DNA of 13,517 nucleotides from Nitrososphaerales archaeon TH5893 (GCA_014523685.1 JAATVT010000188.1:1-13517); one strand, 5' to 3'. Numbered from the stretch's first letter, positions 5,608-13,335 are shown. Made by a program: numbers and translations. Notes: generated by a model from the letters alone, not told the origin.

Positions 5608-7014
5608 TTAGGTCAAAAAGGGATCCAATCTGGTATTCCCCTCTGCTGCCTCTTTAATATTCTTGGCATTATTATAGTAAGATTCTCTTGTTCTACTAAC
5701 TGACTGTGTTGCTTTCCTCACTATCCCCAGATGAGTATAGTCATGTGTATCTGAAAGATATACAGTATAAATCAAGGCGCTATGTTTTCCTTCAGCTTTT
5801 CTAAGTATCCTACCTACTCTTTGTGTTGCTTGATTCACGTTAGAGGTACTTGCTAAAATAATAGCTATCCTCACTTGGGGAACGTCGTATCCAATTTCCA
5901 ATGTATGGACAGAGAGCAGCGGGTAAAAATCCACTCCCCATCTTGATAGAATTTCATGTCTTTCTTTTGAGTTTAGTTTGCTTTCAATTATCATTGACTT
6001 TATTCCCTTTTTAAGTTCCAACATTTCCTTCAGCTTCGTGATGGACCCGACTGTTTCACTAAATACCATTATTCGTTCTAACGGATGTTTTGTTGCAATG
6101 AGTTCTACTGCGGCAGAAATTTTATTATGAGCAGAATTAATAAGGTTTTTTCTATTCCTTACACTTTCATACCACGAGCTTGCCCATTTTGCTGATATGC
6201 CCCCTTTTCTCAGTACCATTCTCATCAGTTGTGGATCAGATATATTCAAATCATTGGAAATCTTTCTAATCTTGTGTGAATAGCTATCGTAGAGTTTTTT
6301 TTCTTCAATCGTCAATTTGGTCTTAATCGGTATCACAATCGGATTTGCAAGCCTTCCATCTTGGACCGCGTCTCTAATCATATATCTTTTTACGGGCGGT
6401 AATAAGGACACTATAGTTTTGTAATTAGGATGTTCTTCATCTATAGTTGCAGTCAATCCCAACAGCGCTTTTTTGTGACTTGAATTACGTTCTTCCTCAT
6501 TTAAGAGTCGAAACATTTTCCTTAAACTCAATGCAGAATTGGTAAGCAAATGCATTTCATCAAAAACAACTGTATCGGCATATCGAATTAATTCCAGATT
6601 ATTGATTATGCTCTGATATGTACTTATGGTTATTTCTCTTACTTCCTTACGTTCTCCAAAATATACCCCCAATGATTCTTTAGGTATATGATATGACAAA
6701 AGCCGTCTAAAGTTCTGTTCGATAAGAATAATCCTTGGAACTAAAAAGAGTATCGTAACAACAGCGTTATTTGAATTACAACAAGAATCAATATTGCTAT
6801 CAATTTTGATTTTATCTGTATCTTTAGTGCTAAGATTCTCAATGGCCCTTCTCTTAGCGCATTCAAATGCAATTTCTGTCTTTCCTGTTCCAGTGCTATA
6901 TATTATCGATCCTCGGTATGCGTTAGAAACCCATGCATCAACTGCTGCAAGTTGATCTCTTGTAAGTTCAAAAGGGAACGTCAGATCTAAAACGCAAGGT
7001 TTTGATTTATCCAA
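5608..7014 (-). CDS. XPB-like superfamily 2 DNA helicase/ATPase
   Basis: 468 residues; the only usable start is TTG at 7014 because a TGA lies three codons upstream and no ATG occurs before the Walker motif. Helicase motifs in order: an upstream Gln region (LTRDQLAAVDAW, 17-28), Walker A STGTGKT (40-46), motif Ia LVPRIILIEQ (91-100), DEMH Walker B (152-155), GLTAT motif III (186-190), an RDAVQDGRLANP segment typical of XPB after motif III, motif V LEIGYDVP (372-379) and motif VI QATQRVGRILR (395-405). XPB-type enzymes unwind or translocate DNA in repair and transcription. Unlike typical archaeal XPB, the N-terminal damage-recognition domain is missing, the RED motif is not seen, and residues 64-83 form an extra polar loop. 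No Bax1 nuclease gene is adjacent. The C-terminus may be shortened by a frameshift (see findings). Confidence 0.88.
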   Translation of the reverse strand: MDKSKPCVLDLTFPFELTRDQLAAVDAWVSNAYRGSIIYSTGTGKTEIAFECAKRRAIENLSTKDTDKIKIDSNIDSCCNSNNAVVTILFLVPRIILIEQNFRRLLSYHIPKESLGVYFGERKEVREITISTYQSIINNLELIRYADTVVFDEMHLLTNSALSLRKMFRLLNEEERNSSHKKALLGLTATIDEEHPNYKTIVSLLPPVKRYMIRDAVQDGRLANPIVIPIKTKLTIEEKKLYDSYSHKIRKISNDLNISDPQLMRMVLRKGGISAKWASSWYESVRNRKNLINSAHNKISAAVELIATKHPLERIMVFSETVGSITKLKEMLELKKGIKSMIIESKLNSKERHEILSRWGVDFYPLLSVHTLEIGYDVPQVRIAIILASTSNVNQATQRVGRILRKAEGKHSALIYTVYLSDTHDYTHLGIVRKATQSVSRTRESYYNNAKNIKEAAEGNTRLDPFLT

Positions 7015-7231
7015 AACACCTCAATACCTCTTGATAGATACTGCAGAACAACAATTCAATTTCTTCCCTGAGTTTAGTATGGATTCTCCCATTTTTTACC
7101 ATATTGGGGAGGCCAGCCTCAAGTGGAATGAAGTCATGCTTCGTTAATACATCAATGATAATATGATTTCTTAGTTGCCTGAGAAAAAGCAATGAACTGG
7201 AAGGCAAATTTGTACACCATGAGCGGGTCAA
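7007..7231 (-). CDS. Small hypothetical protein overlapping the helicase start
   Basis: A 74-codon frame ending TAA at 7007 overlaps the helicase TTG start by 8 bases, the layout expected for a translationally coupled partner. It has no ATG near its beginning; TTG at 7231 is the first usable start, and a TTTAAAG box (7270 to 7264) is about 36 bases upstream. The product is Leu- and Ile-rich at first (SSSLLFLRQLRNHIIIDVL), then FIPLEAGLPNMVKNGRIH and an acidic helix (KLREEIELLF) before EVLRCFG. I recognise no family. It could be a real small protein, an N-terminal part of the helicase separated by a frameshift, or chance. Confidence 0.36.
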   Translation of the reverse strand: MTRSWCTNLPSSSLLFLRQLRNHIIIDVLTKHDFIPLEAGLPNMVKNGRIHTKLREEIELLFCSIYQEVLRCFG

Positions 7232-8021
7232 GAGTACTTCTGCAGTATTAGTGAAATTCCATCTTTAAAGCTATCAAAATATTAGAGTATTTCATCTCTT
7301 TGGACCCCTAGACTTCGAAAAATGCTTCTCCTCAAGAAAGCACGCTTTATTATCATCCGAAATGAAGGTAGACATCCCAATTTAGCTCGGGTCCATGACC
7401 CTTTTGTTCAGTAGGCGAGGCCAATATTGCTGTGGTAGTAGATGATTACTTAGTACGGACATCGTAATCGAATACAAGTCGATTTCCGAGAAAGTAACAA
7501 TCTCTTGAGTCATGGATAATGTTAGTCATACTTGAATATATAATCTGAAAGTTTGAGTATTTTTGATATAAATTATGAATTCACATTAAACCAAGAAGGG
7601 TAGGTTCTGGACAAGATCCTGTGAGGTCTGTATATCATGTACATGTAAGATATACGAATTAGTAAGGAGATTTGGAGCTGAATAGTCTGTTGTATGTAGA
7701 AGTGTTAGGCGCGAGCCTTGACGAGCATCAAGAATCGATACATATTATCGTTACTTTCATATGCGTGGGAGAGGGAGACAAATAAGAATCGTTGATACTA
7801 CCACTGACGAACATGTCCCAAAACTCAATAGGTAACACTTTCGATATCACATGAGAGTTCATGCTATTCAGAGGTATCTCTTCTGCTTGCACACACAATA
7901 TTATTATGGTCGAGTTCTTCCTTCCAGTATTGTATTGTGAATCTATTAATCTTGATGACTTGATAGACATTTTGAACCACGTCTAGTTAAAAACTTGTAA
8001 TAGGATATTTCTAATTAAGGG
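7232..8021. other. Gene-poor stretch of 0.8 kb
   Basis: No convincing protein gene is seen on either strand. It contains a good TATA-like run (AATATATAAT, 7535-7544) with no coding start behind it, and an inverted repeat at 7630-7655 that fits no gene. An 80-codon minus-strand frame (7970 to 7728) is open but its composition is not convincing. A TTAAAAA box at 7987-7993 may serve the gene starting at 8022. Confidence 0.4.
7630..7655. repeat. Nested inverted repeat in gene-poor DNA
   Basis: GTATATC at 7630-7636 is the exact reverse complement of GATATAC at 7649-7655, separated by 12 bases. The palindrome CATGTACATG (7636-7645) lies between them. It could be an operator or the stem of an untranslated RNA started at the TATA-like run about 90 bases upstream; both are inference. 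Confidence 0.4.
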
Positions 8022-8495
8022 ATGAAATTCGGTAATAACGTTGTTGCATTTGGCATAGCCCTTGACTCAGGGAGGTTATTAGTAGGGGCCGTCTCAATAG
8101 TAGGACGGCTGTCACTTGGGTTATTCGTGATTGTTGGAAGAAAAGCCCTACTTGAAGGACCCAGAACCGTTGAAGCGGCACGATGGTTGAAAGCTCAAAC
8201 CCCAATCTTCATGAAGAAATCTCATATGCTAATAAACCCTCATTTTAGGGAGGCTGGGAGAATTTTGAAGGCTTTAATCATTATTTTTGTCAGAACCCTA
8301 AGGGCAAAAGTGGGGCCTCGAATCATAACAACAGGACACAAGGTAGGTCAAGAATTTAACAGATTAATCGTAAAGACCATGAGAAGGAGGGAAAGAGGAA
8401 TAACTGAAAGTATCAAAAAAAATAGAGAAACCCTTCACATGGACCAAGCAGAAGAGAATATTAATGGCGACAAGATACCAGCCGATCAATCATAA
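8022..8495 (+). CDS. Basic 157-residue protein with 11-residue N-terminal repeats
   Basis: ATG at 8022 opens a clean frame of 157 codons. Gly-Arg pairs recur every 11 residues (17-18, 28-29, 39-40): GRLLVGAVSIV, GRLSLGLFVIV and GRKALLEGPRT, the first two sharing G-R-L-x2-G-x3-I-V. The middle (about 76-103) again has Arg at 11-residue spacing (R80, R91), within a hydrophobic helix (ILKALIIIFV). The C-terminal third is very basic (KTMRRRERGITESIKK) and then acidic and polar. The hydrophobic faces with periodic Arg suggest amphipathic helices lying on a membrane, or an 11/3-type helix, not ordinary transmembrane spans; that is inference. No family is recognised. It converges with the DUF192 gene 106 bases away. 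Confidence 0.6.
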   Translation: MKFGNNVVAFGIALDSGRLLVGAVSIVGRLSLGLFVIVGRKALLEGPRTVEAARWLKAQTPIFMKKSHMLINPHFREAGRILKALIIIFVRTLRAKVGPRIITTGHKVGQEFNRLIVKTMRRRERGITESIKKNRETLHMDQAEENINGDKIPADQS

Positions 8496-8540
8496 CAGAT
8501 AAAGGACTAAAAAGGACTATGAAAAAGATATCTGTCACAT

Positions 8541-8600
8541 TGACTCGATAAATAGGGTCCCCGAAGGAATTCAATAATTTGCAAGTTTATGACTCGATAA
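8541..8600. repeat. 11-bp direct repeat between convergent genes
   Basis: TGACTCGATAA occurs at 8541-8551 and again at 8590-8600, 49 bases apart, in the spacer between the convergent 8022 gene and the DUF192 gene. It may be chance or a small site repeat; no function is assigned. Confidence 0.35.
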
Positions 8601-8601
8601 G

Positions 8602-9147
8602 CTACGATGTGACTGGCGACTTGCCTGGTAATACGAGGTTGAAATCGACGTCCGTTCCAATCTTGACCTGATGCTTTTGAGCAAATCCTGCCACAGTTTC
8701 CAATACGTACTGGGCATTCTCATTGGGACTAAAAGATGGACACTCTAAAGACGGAACACATGGTTTCAAGTTCTCCTCAATATGAACTACGGATCCCGTT
8801 CCGTTGAGCCAGATAATATCTATTGGAAATCTCATATCTTTCATCCAGAAACTTTGTTGTGATGGTTTATCGTACGCGAAAAGCATACCTTCATTCTCGT
8901 TCATGTGATCTTTAATTGATAGTCCTTTAGTCTGATCTTCGTCTGTAATAGCCACATCAGCTAAAATCTCAAATCCGCTAACAACAACTCTTGCCTCTAT
9001 AGGCTGATCGTCTGGATCAACAATAGATGGTAGGAAAGAATTTTTCATTGCATAGGCCGTGTGCAACAATGGCTGTTCAAGTGAAATGAATCCGACCAGC
9101 AAGACAAATAATCCACTCGTTACAAAGAAGGATCTAACATTTTTCAT
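8602..9147 (-). CDS. Exported DUF192 (COG1430) protein
   Basis: The ATG at 9147 gives 181 residues and a textbook signal peptide: basic start MKNVRSFF, hydrophobic core to about residue 21, and an AYA-M cleavage site near residue 33. An in-frame GTG at 9171 would add eight residues. The mature part matches the DUF192 pattern: ADVAITDEDQTKGLSIKDHM, MLFAYD (88-93), then FWMKDMRFPIDIIWL (100-114), a Val-rich strand, paired cysteines C130 and C136 (CVPSLEC), and AQYVLETVAGFAQKH followed by the closing Gly-Thr-Asp turn. DUF192 proteins are small single-domain beta proteins of unknown role; an exported form in archaea is common. The two cysteines may form a disulfide outside the cell. It diverges from hemL across a 152-base spacer. 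Confidence 0.88.
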   Translation of the reverse strand: MKNVRSFFVTSGLFVLLVGFISLEQPLLHTAYAMKNSFLPSIVDPDDQPIEARVVVSGFEILADVAITDEDQTKGLSIKDHMNENEGMLFAYDKPSQQSFWMKDMRFPIDIIWLNGTGSVVHIEENLKPCVPSLECPSFSPNENAQYVLETVAGFAQKHQVKIGTDVDFNLVLPGKSPVTS

Positions 9148-9171
9148 ACGTACTCGGTATTCCGCAATCAC

Positions 9172-9199
9172 ATATAGATATTATTTTTTTCTTTAAATT
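9172..9199 (-). promoter_or_regulatory. Promoter region of the DUF192 gene, two TATA-like boxes
   Basis: Minus-strand AATTTAAAG (9199 to 9191) is about 24 bases before the GTG at 9171, and ATCTATAT (9179 to 9172) is about 28 bases before the ATG at 9147. Each fits a leaderless start, so the boxes do not decide between the two starts; the signal peptide favours ATG. Confidence 0.35.
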
Positions 9200-9266
9200 G
9201 GGGGTCAAAAAAATGATGCCAATTTTTCTTTGTCATGCTATAATGTATAACCTGCTGCGATACAAT

Positions 9267-9273
9267 TATAAAT
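9267..9273 (+). promoter_or_regulatory. TATA box of the hem operon
   Basis: TATAAAT is centred 30 bases before the hemL ATG at 9300, fitting transcription that starts a few bases before the start codon. It probably drives hemL-hemC-cobA-hemD as one unit. Confidence 0.5.
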
Positions 9274-9299
9274 TTTTTATTGAGTACCAATAGTACTTG

Positions 9300-10598
9300 A
9301 TGTTAAATGAATCTGGTCCATTTAAGCAGTCGAAAATCTTGTTCAATAGAGCCAAAGCAGTAATTCCGTCTGGCGTCAATAGCCCAGTTCGCTTCTATGA
9401 GCCCTTTCCCTTTTTCGCCATCTCCGGCAAGGGTAGCAAGATAGTGACCATCGACCACATGACATACATAGACTATTGCATGGGTTATGGAGCTCTCTTA
9501 CTAGGTCACGCATATACTCCGGTAACTAATTATGTCAAATCTCAGATAGATAACGGAAGCTTATTTTGTGTGCCCACTGAAAATGAAGTTGAACTGGCAG
9601 AATTAATTTCCAAGATAATTCCCTTTGCTGAGATGACAAGAATCGTAAATACAGGAGCTGAAGCAACTATGAATGCCATAAGATTGGCACGCGCATTTAC
9701 TAAAAAGAAGAACATTATCAAATTTGATATATGCTATCACGGAACATATGACTATGTACTTGTCAACGCCGGTCAAGCACATCGAGGAGTTCCTTCGTCT
9801 GAAGGAGGTATCGACGAGTCGGCTTCGCAAACGCTAGTACTTCCATACAATGATTTTACCGAGCTGGAACAAGTCATAGATACAAATGACAATATAGCCG
9901 CTATAATAATGGAACCAGTCCCAGCCAATACTGGTCTCATATTGCCTGAGAAGGAATACCTTAGCAACATAAGGAGGATTACAAGGGAAAAAAATATTGT
10001 CCTAATATTTGATGAAGTAATAACCGGGTTTAGGCTTGCCCTCGGTGGGGCTAGTGAGTTTTTTGGCATTCAACCCGATCTTGCTACATATGCGAAAGCC
10101 ATGGGGAACGGGTTTCCTATTGGAGCTATCGCGGGCAAGAAAGAAGTAATGGAGCAATTTGCACCTATGGGTAAACTATATCAGGCAAGTACCTTTGCTG
10201 GAAATCCAATGTCTTCTGCGGCGAGTATTTCAACAATTAAGACTTTAATCGAGCAAAAGAACAAGGTCTATCCCAAGACAGCAAGAACATGTGACAGCAT
10301 CGTCCGAGGAATCCGTGATGTATCGGATGGGTATGGCTTAGACTTTGTGCTTACATCTATTGGTTCGATGTTTCATTTGTCTATTATTCGAGGAGAAAGA
10401 AAGGACGAAGGCCTCATGAGAAAAGTTGACCCAAGGATCTTCAAATTAATGTACAATGAACTATTAAAGCAGGGTGTTTTCATTCCCCCCTCGCAATTTG
10501 AGACATGTTTTGTTTCGTACTCACATATTGAAGAAGACATAGATCAGACAATAGAGTCGTATTCAAACGCATTACAAAAAGTTAAGGAGCACCGATGA
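9300..10598 (+). CDS. hemL: Glutamate-1-semialdehyde 2,1-aminomutase
   Basis: 432 residues from ATG at 9300; the TTG codon just before it is a possible but less likely start. The enzyme, a PLP-dependent class III aminotransferase relative, isomerises glutamate-1-semialdehyde to 5-aminolevulinate, the C5-route entry to tetrapyrroles in the cytoplasm. Visible landmarks: PSGVNSPVR near the N-terminus, the NTGAEATMNAIRLAR PLP-phosphate region (117-131), CYHGTYD, FDEVITGFR with the PLP-ring aspartate (D238), and the Schiff-base lysine K266 in TYAKAMGNGFPIGAIAG, followed by STFAGNPMSSAA. NTGAEAT replaces the commoner NSGTEAT. It leads the operon and its stop overlaps hemC by 4 bases (ATGA), implying coupled translation. 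hemA, which makes the substrate, is not in this window. Confidence 0.96.
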   Translation: MLNESGPFKQSKILFNRAKAVIPSGVNSPVRFYEPFPFFAISGKGSKIVTIDHMTYIDYCMGYGALLLGHAYTPVTNYVKSQIDNGSLFCVPTENEVELAELISKIIPFAEMTRIVNTGAEATMNAIRLARAFTKKKNIIKFDICYHGTYDYVLVNAGQAHRGVPSSEGGIDESASQTLVLPYNDFTELEQVIDTNDNIAAIIMEPVPANTGLILPEKEYLSNIRRITREKNIVLIFDEVITGFRLALGGASEFFGIQPDLATYAKAMGNGFPIGAIAGKKEVMEQFAPMGKLYQASTFAGNPMSSAASISTIKTLIEQKNKVYPKTARTCDSIVRGIRDVSDGYGLDFVLTSIGSMFHLSIIRGERKDEGLMRKVDPRIFKLMYNELLKQGVFIPPSQFETCFVSYSHIEEDIDQTIESYSNALQKVKEHR

Positions 10599-11611
10599 TA
10601 AATAAATTAACGGTGGGAACGAGAGGGAGCAAACTAGCAATTACTCAGACAGAAATTGTAGTGACGGCACTCAGGAAGAAATTCCCTTCAGTTGATTTTA
10701 ATGTTGTTACTATTAAGACCAAAGGGGACGTCGACAAAAGGCCTCTATTTACCATTGACAGAAGAGGAATCTTTGAAAAGGAAATAAATGAAGCGGTGAT
10801 CCGAAATAATATTGATTTTGCAGTACATAGTCTAAAAGATATCCCCTCGGATCTTTCATATGATTTAACCGTAGCAAGTATCCCAAAACGATCTAAACCT
10901 AATGATGTACTTGTTTCCCCTAATAAAATCAAACTAAAATACCTTCGGCCCGGTGCGACCATTGGCACTAGTAGCCTTAGACGTGCAGTTCAATTGATGA
11001 CGCTGCGCCCAGACTTGGATATCAAGCCAATAAGAGGGAATGTGGAGACAAGAATAGGTAGAACAGCTAGAGGAGATTACGATGCGATTGTCCTCGCAGA
11101 AGCGGGCCTCATTAGGCTTGGGCTAGAGGACATGATTGCAGAAAGATTTAGCTTAAATGATTTCACACCTGCTCCTGGCCAGGGATCGTTGGCGGTTATA
11201 TGCAGGACAGACAATCTAGAATTAATAAGGCTACTGAAGAAAATAGAGGATCCTCAATCAAGAGCTGAATTTGATGCAGAACATGCCTTATTGGAGCAAA
11301 TAGAAGGTGGATGTCGCTTTCCGGTAGGAGCTATAGCTGTTACCAGGAATAATTCTATCACCAAGCGTTACCTGACTAGGCCAAGTAATAATAGGAAAAA
11401 GTTTCATAATACACATGAACCGCGTTATCTCACCTTATATGCCAGCGTCTTTTCTGCAGATGGAACAAAATACATTAGACTGATAAAAAGGGGAAATATT
11501 AAAGATGCAAGGAAACTAGGATTGAAAATGGGAAAATCACTTATTAATGGTGGTGCCCTGGACTTGGCAAGTGGTTGGCGTGAGGCTGTCCAAAAATGGA
11601 ATAAATTATAA
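10595..11611 (+). CDS. hemC: Hydroxymethylbilane synthase (porphobilinogen deaminase)
   Basis: 338 residues from ATG at 10595. It joins four porphobilinogens into the linear hydroxymethylbilane. Motifs: GTRGSKLAITQTE (8-20), DFAVHSLKDIP with catalytic D82, GTSSLRRA (124-131), IRGNVETRIGR (146-156) then DAIVLAEAGLIRLG, TPAPGQGSL, and C240 in EGGCRFPVGA, which carries the dipyrromethane cofactor. It is longer than the roughly 310-residue bacterial enzyme because about 25 basic residues (NNSITKRYLTRPSNNRK and on) are inserted in the third domain after the cofactor loop. The start overlaps the hemL stop; cobA follows after 15 bases. All key residues are intact, so it should be active. Confidence 0.96.
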   Translation: MINKLTVGTRGSKLAITQTEIVVTALRKKFPSVDFNVVTIKTKGDVDKRPLFTIDRRGIFEKEINEAVIRNNIDFAVHSLKDIPSDLSYDLTVASIPKRSKPNDVLVSPNKIKLKYLRPGATIGTSSLRRAVQLMTLRPDLDIKPIRGNVETRIGRTARGDYDAIVLAEAGLIRLGLEDMIAERFSLNDFTPAPGQGSLAVICRTDNLELIRLLKKIEDPQSRAEFDAEHALLEQIEGGCRFPVGAIAVTRNNSITKRYLTRPSNNRKKFHNTHEPRYLTLYASVFSADGTKYIRLIKRGNIKDARKLGLKMGKSLINGGALDLASGWREAVQKWNKL

Positions 11612-11626
11612 ATTATCTAAAGAAAA

Positions 11627-12388
11627 ATGACTGGCAAAGTTTTTATTTGTGGGGCTGGACCGGGGGATCCAGATCTGCTGACACTGAAGTCCTTGAAACT
11701 ACTCAAGACATGTGATGTAGTGCTTTATGATAGGCTAGTAGGTAAGAATATTGTCAAACTGATTCCAGATACATGCAAAAAAATTTATGTAGGCCGAGAG
11801 GAAGGCGATCCTCCCTTCCATCAAGATAACACAAACGAAATTATGGAAAAGTACGCAAAAAAAGGTGAAAAGGTTTTGCGTCTAAAAGGCGGTGATCCTT
11901 TCATCTTTGGAAGGGGTGGAGAAGAGGCAGAATTTCTGCGCGATCATGATATTCAATATGAAATAGTGCCAGGAATTACTTCTCCAATTGCATCAGCAAT
12001 TTACGCTGGGATCCCACTTACACATAGACAGTTTTCTTCCTCTATTGCTATCGTTACGGGACATGAAGCCGCAGAGAAGGGAGAAGCTTTAGTGCATTGG
12101 GAAAAATTGGCTGACTCTGTTGATACAATAATTATAATGATGGGGGTAGGGCAGTTGAGGCGAATTTCCACACGCCTTCTTAGGGCGGGTATGGACAAAG
12201 ATACTGATATAGCAATCATTGAAAATGGTGCTACCTCAAAACAAAGGCTTGTAATAGGCACCCTCGAAAATATTGTAGATATATCAGAAAAGGCGAAAAT
12301 AAAACCCCCAGCAATAATCATAATTGGCAGGGTAGTTTCTTTGAGAGAGAAGATTTCTTGGTTTCAAGATAACTCAAGTTCGGTTTGA
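11627..12388 (+). CDS. cobA: Uroporphyrinogen-III C-methyltransferase (SUMT)
   Basis: 253 residues from ATG at 11627. It transfers two methyl groups from S-adenosylmethionine to C2 and C7 of uroporphyrinogen III, giving precorrin-2, the branch point to siroheme, cobalamin and the siroheme-dependent heme route. Landmarks: CGAGPGDPDLLTLKSLKLL (8-26), VVLYDRLV, VLRLKGGDPFIFGRGGEE (about 83-100) that forms the AdoMet-binding loop, YEIVPGITS, AGIPLTHR, IIIMMGVGQL and the closing KPPAIIIIGRVV. Length is that of a single-domain SUMT, with no fused CysG dehydrogenase or HemD part. Placement between hemC and hemD ties it to the same operon; its last bases overlap the hemD start by 4 (TTGA). Confidence 0.95.
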   Translation: MTGKVFICGAGPGDPDLLTLKSLKLLKTCDVVLYDRLVGKNIVKLIPDTCKKIYVGREEGDPPFHQDNTNEIMEKYAKKGEKVLRLKGGDPFIFGRGGEEAEFLRDHDIQYEIVPGITSPIASAIYAGIPLTHRQFSSSIAIVTGHEAAEKGEALVHWEKLADSVDTIIIMMGVGQLRRISTRLLRAGMDKDTDIAIIENGATSKQRLVIGTLENIVDISEKAKIKPPAIIIIGRVVSLREKISWFQDNSSSV

Positions 12389-13209
12389 CTTCAGATTTGA
12401 GGAACAGAATAATTGCCATTACTACAAGTGGTCGGTCAATCAGTGAATTTTCAGCACGTGTAATTTCCGAAGGTGGAAGAGTAATCGCCCTGCCGACTAT
12501 CGATATAATCCCAAGTAAACCGGAGGTTGTGGAAGAACTTGTTAAAATCATTACCTCGCGAAACCATGATATTTGTGCGTTTCTGAGCGCGAACGCTGTA
12601 GACGTATTATTCAATCTAGCCATTAAAACATCTCATACAAATGATTTGGTTTCGCTATTGAATTCTAGGATAATAATTGCTATAGGTCCAAACACAAAGA
12701 AGAGACTTAATGAGTATAAGATAAATGTCCACATAGTTCCTGATAAGTATTCGACACATGGACTTATTGAGATGTTGGCTTCGAATATCAACTTAGTAGA
12801 AGGGAAAAGCATCATAATACCAAGGAGCGGAGAGGCTGATTCCTTTGTCAAGAGGTCGCTTCAAAATCTTGGCATGATTGGGGTGGATGAGGTAATTCTC
12901 TATAATGTTAAGTCGTCAAAAGCTGTTGATAACAAAATCTGGGGAGAGTTTGTTTCGCTCCTTGCTATGAAAAAGCTAGACTGTCTTATATTTACAAGCC
13001 CATCTTCGGTGAAAGCATTATTTAAGATACTTAAAAATAGTTATAATATACGTAATATAGAAGGCGAATTGAATTCGGTCAAGACAATTATAGCGATTGG
13101 GCCGCGGACTTGGCAGGAATTGAGAAGGAGAGGGATTCAAGCGTCCGTGCCAGAGATCCATACAATCATAGGGGCTTTAGAACTTGCAAGAAAAAGCCTA
13201 GATGGGTAA
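12385..13209 (+). CDS. hemD: Uroporphyrinogen-III synthase
   Basis: 274 residues. The likely start is TTG at 12385 (TTG ACT TCA), overlapping the cobA stop; a second TTG five codons on is possible and no ATG is nearby. The enzyme inverts ring D and closes hydroxymethylbilane to uroporphyrinogen III. HemD sequences diverge strongly, but the two-lobe pattern is visible: IIAITTSGRSISEFSARV at the start, then ALPTIDI, FLSANAVDVLF (first lobe), IIAIGPNTKKRL, then GKSIIIPRSGEAD, VDEVILYNV, CLIFTSPSSVKALF (second lobe) and TIIAIGPRTWQELRRRGI. The paired FLSANAV / FTSPSSV and AIGPNT / AIGPRT motifs are the family signature. It closes the operon. Confidence 0.93.
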   Translation: MTSDLRNRIIAITTSGRSISEFSARVISEGGRVIALPTIDIIPSKPEVVEELVKIITSRNHDICAFLSANAVDVLFNLAIKTSHTNDLVSLLNSRIIIAIGPNTKKRLNEYKINVHIVPDKYSTHGLIEMLASNINLVEGKSIIIPRSGEADSFVKRSLQNLGMIGVDEVILYNVKSSKAVDNKIWGEFVSLLAMKKLDCLIFTSPSSVKALFKILKNSYNIRNIEGELNSVKTIIAIGPRTWQELRRRGIQASVPEIHTIIGALELARKSLDG

Positions 13210-13269
13210 AAATTTAGACGTTCTAGGATTCAATTATCTATTTGCTGGTTCCAAATGAACATTTTATGG

Positions 13270-13286
13270 GTTGACTTTAGGTCAAC
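13270..13286. promoter_or_regulatory. 17-bp perfect inverted repeat, possible operator before sufB
   Basis: GTTGAC (13270-13275) and GTCAAC (13281-13286) are exact reverse complements around TTTAG. The site lies about 45-60 bases before the sufB TATA box and 60 bases after the hemD stop. A dimeric regulator could bind it; iron or redox control of Fe-S genes is plausible but the regulator is unknown. It could also be a weak hairpin after hemD. Confidence 0.4.
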
Positions 13287-13328
13287 ATATTATGAAACTA
13301 TGCAATTTTTAACAAATAACTATCAAAA

Positions 13329-13335
13329 TATATAT
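13329..13335 (+). promoter_or_regulatory. TATA box of sufB
   Basis: TATATAA, inside the longer AT run ATATATATAATAC, is centred 30 bases before the sufB ATG at 13362, fitting a leaderless or near-leaderless transcript separate from the hem operon. Confidence 0.5.

Noticed and set aside
7728..7970. 80-codon minus-strand frame
   Set aside because: Ser- and Ile-rich without motif or good promoter; I could not support it as a gene, though it is not excluded.
8011..8205. 64-codon minus-strand frame
   Set aside because: Opposite the 8022 gene; its LL- and Gln-rich text mirrors the repeats of the plus-strand gene.
9195..9225. 7-bp inverted repeat AAATTGG ... CCAATTT between the DUF192 gene and hemL
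   Set aside because: Short arms made mostly of A/T in an AT-rich spacer and overlapping a promoter element; expected by chance.
9773..10069. 98-codon minus-strand frame inside hemL
   Set aside because: Antisense shadow of a strongly conserved enzyme gene.
10645..10968. 107-codon minus-strand frame inside hemC
   Set aside because: Antisense shadow; hemC motifs lie on the plus strand throughout.
12001..12623. Two minus-strand frames of about 100 codons over cobA/hemD
   Set aside because: Antisense to well-supported genes, with no recognisable features.
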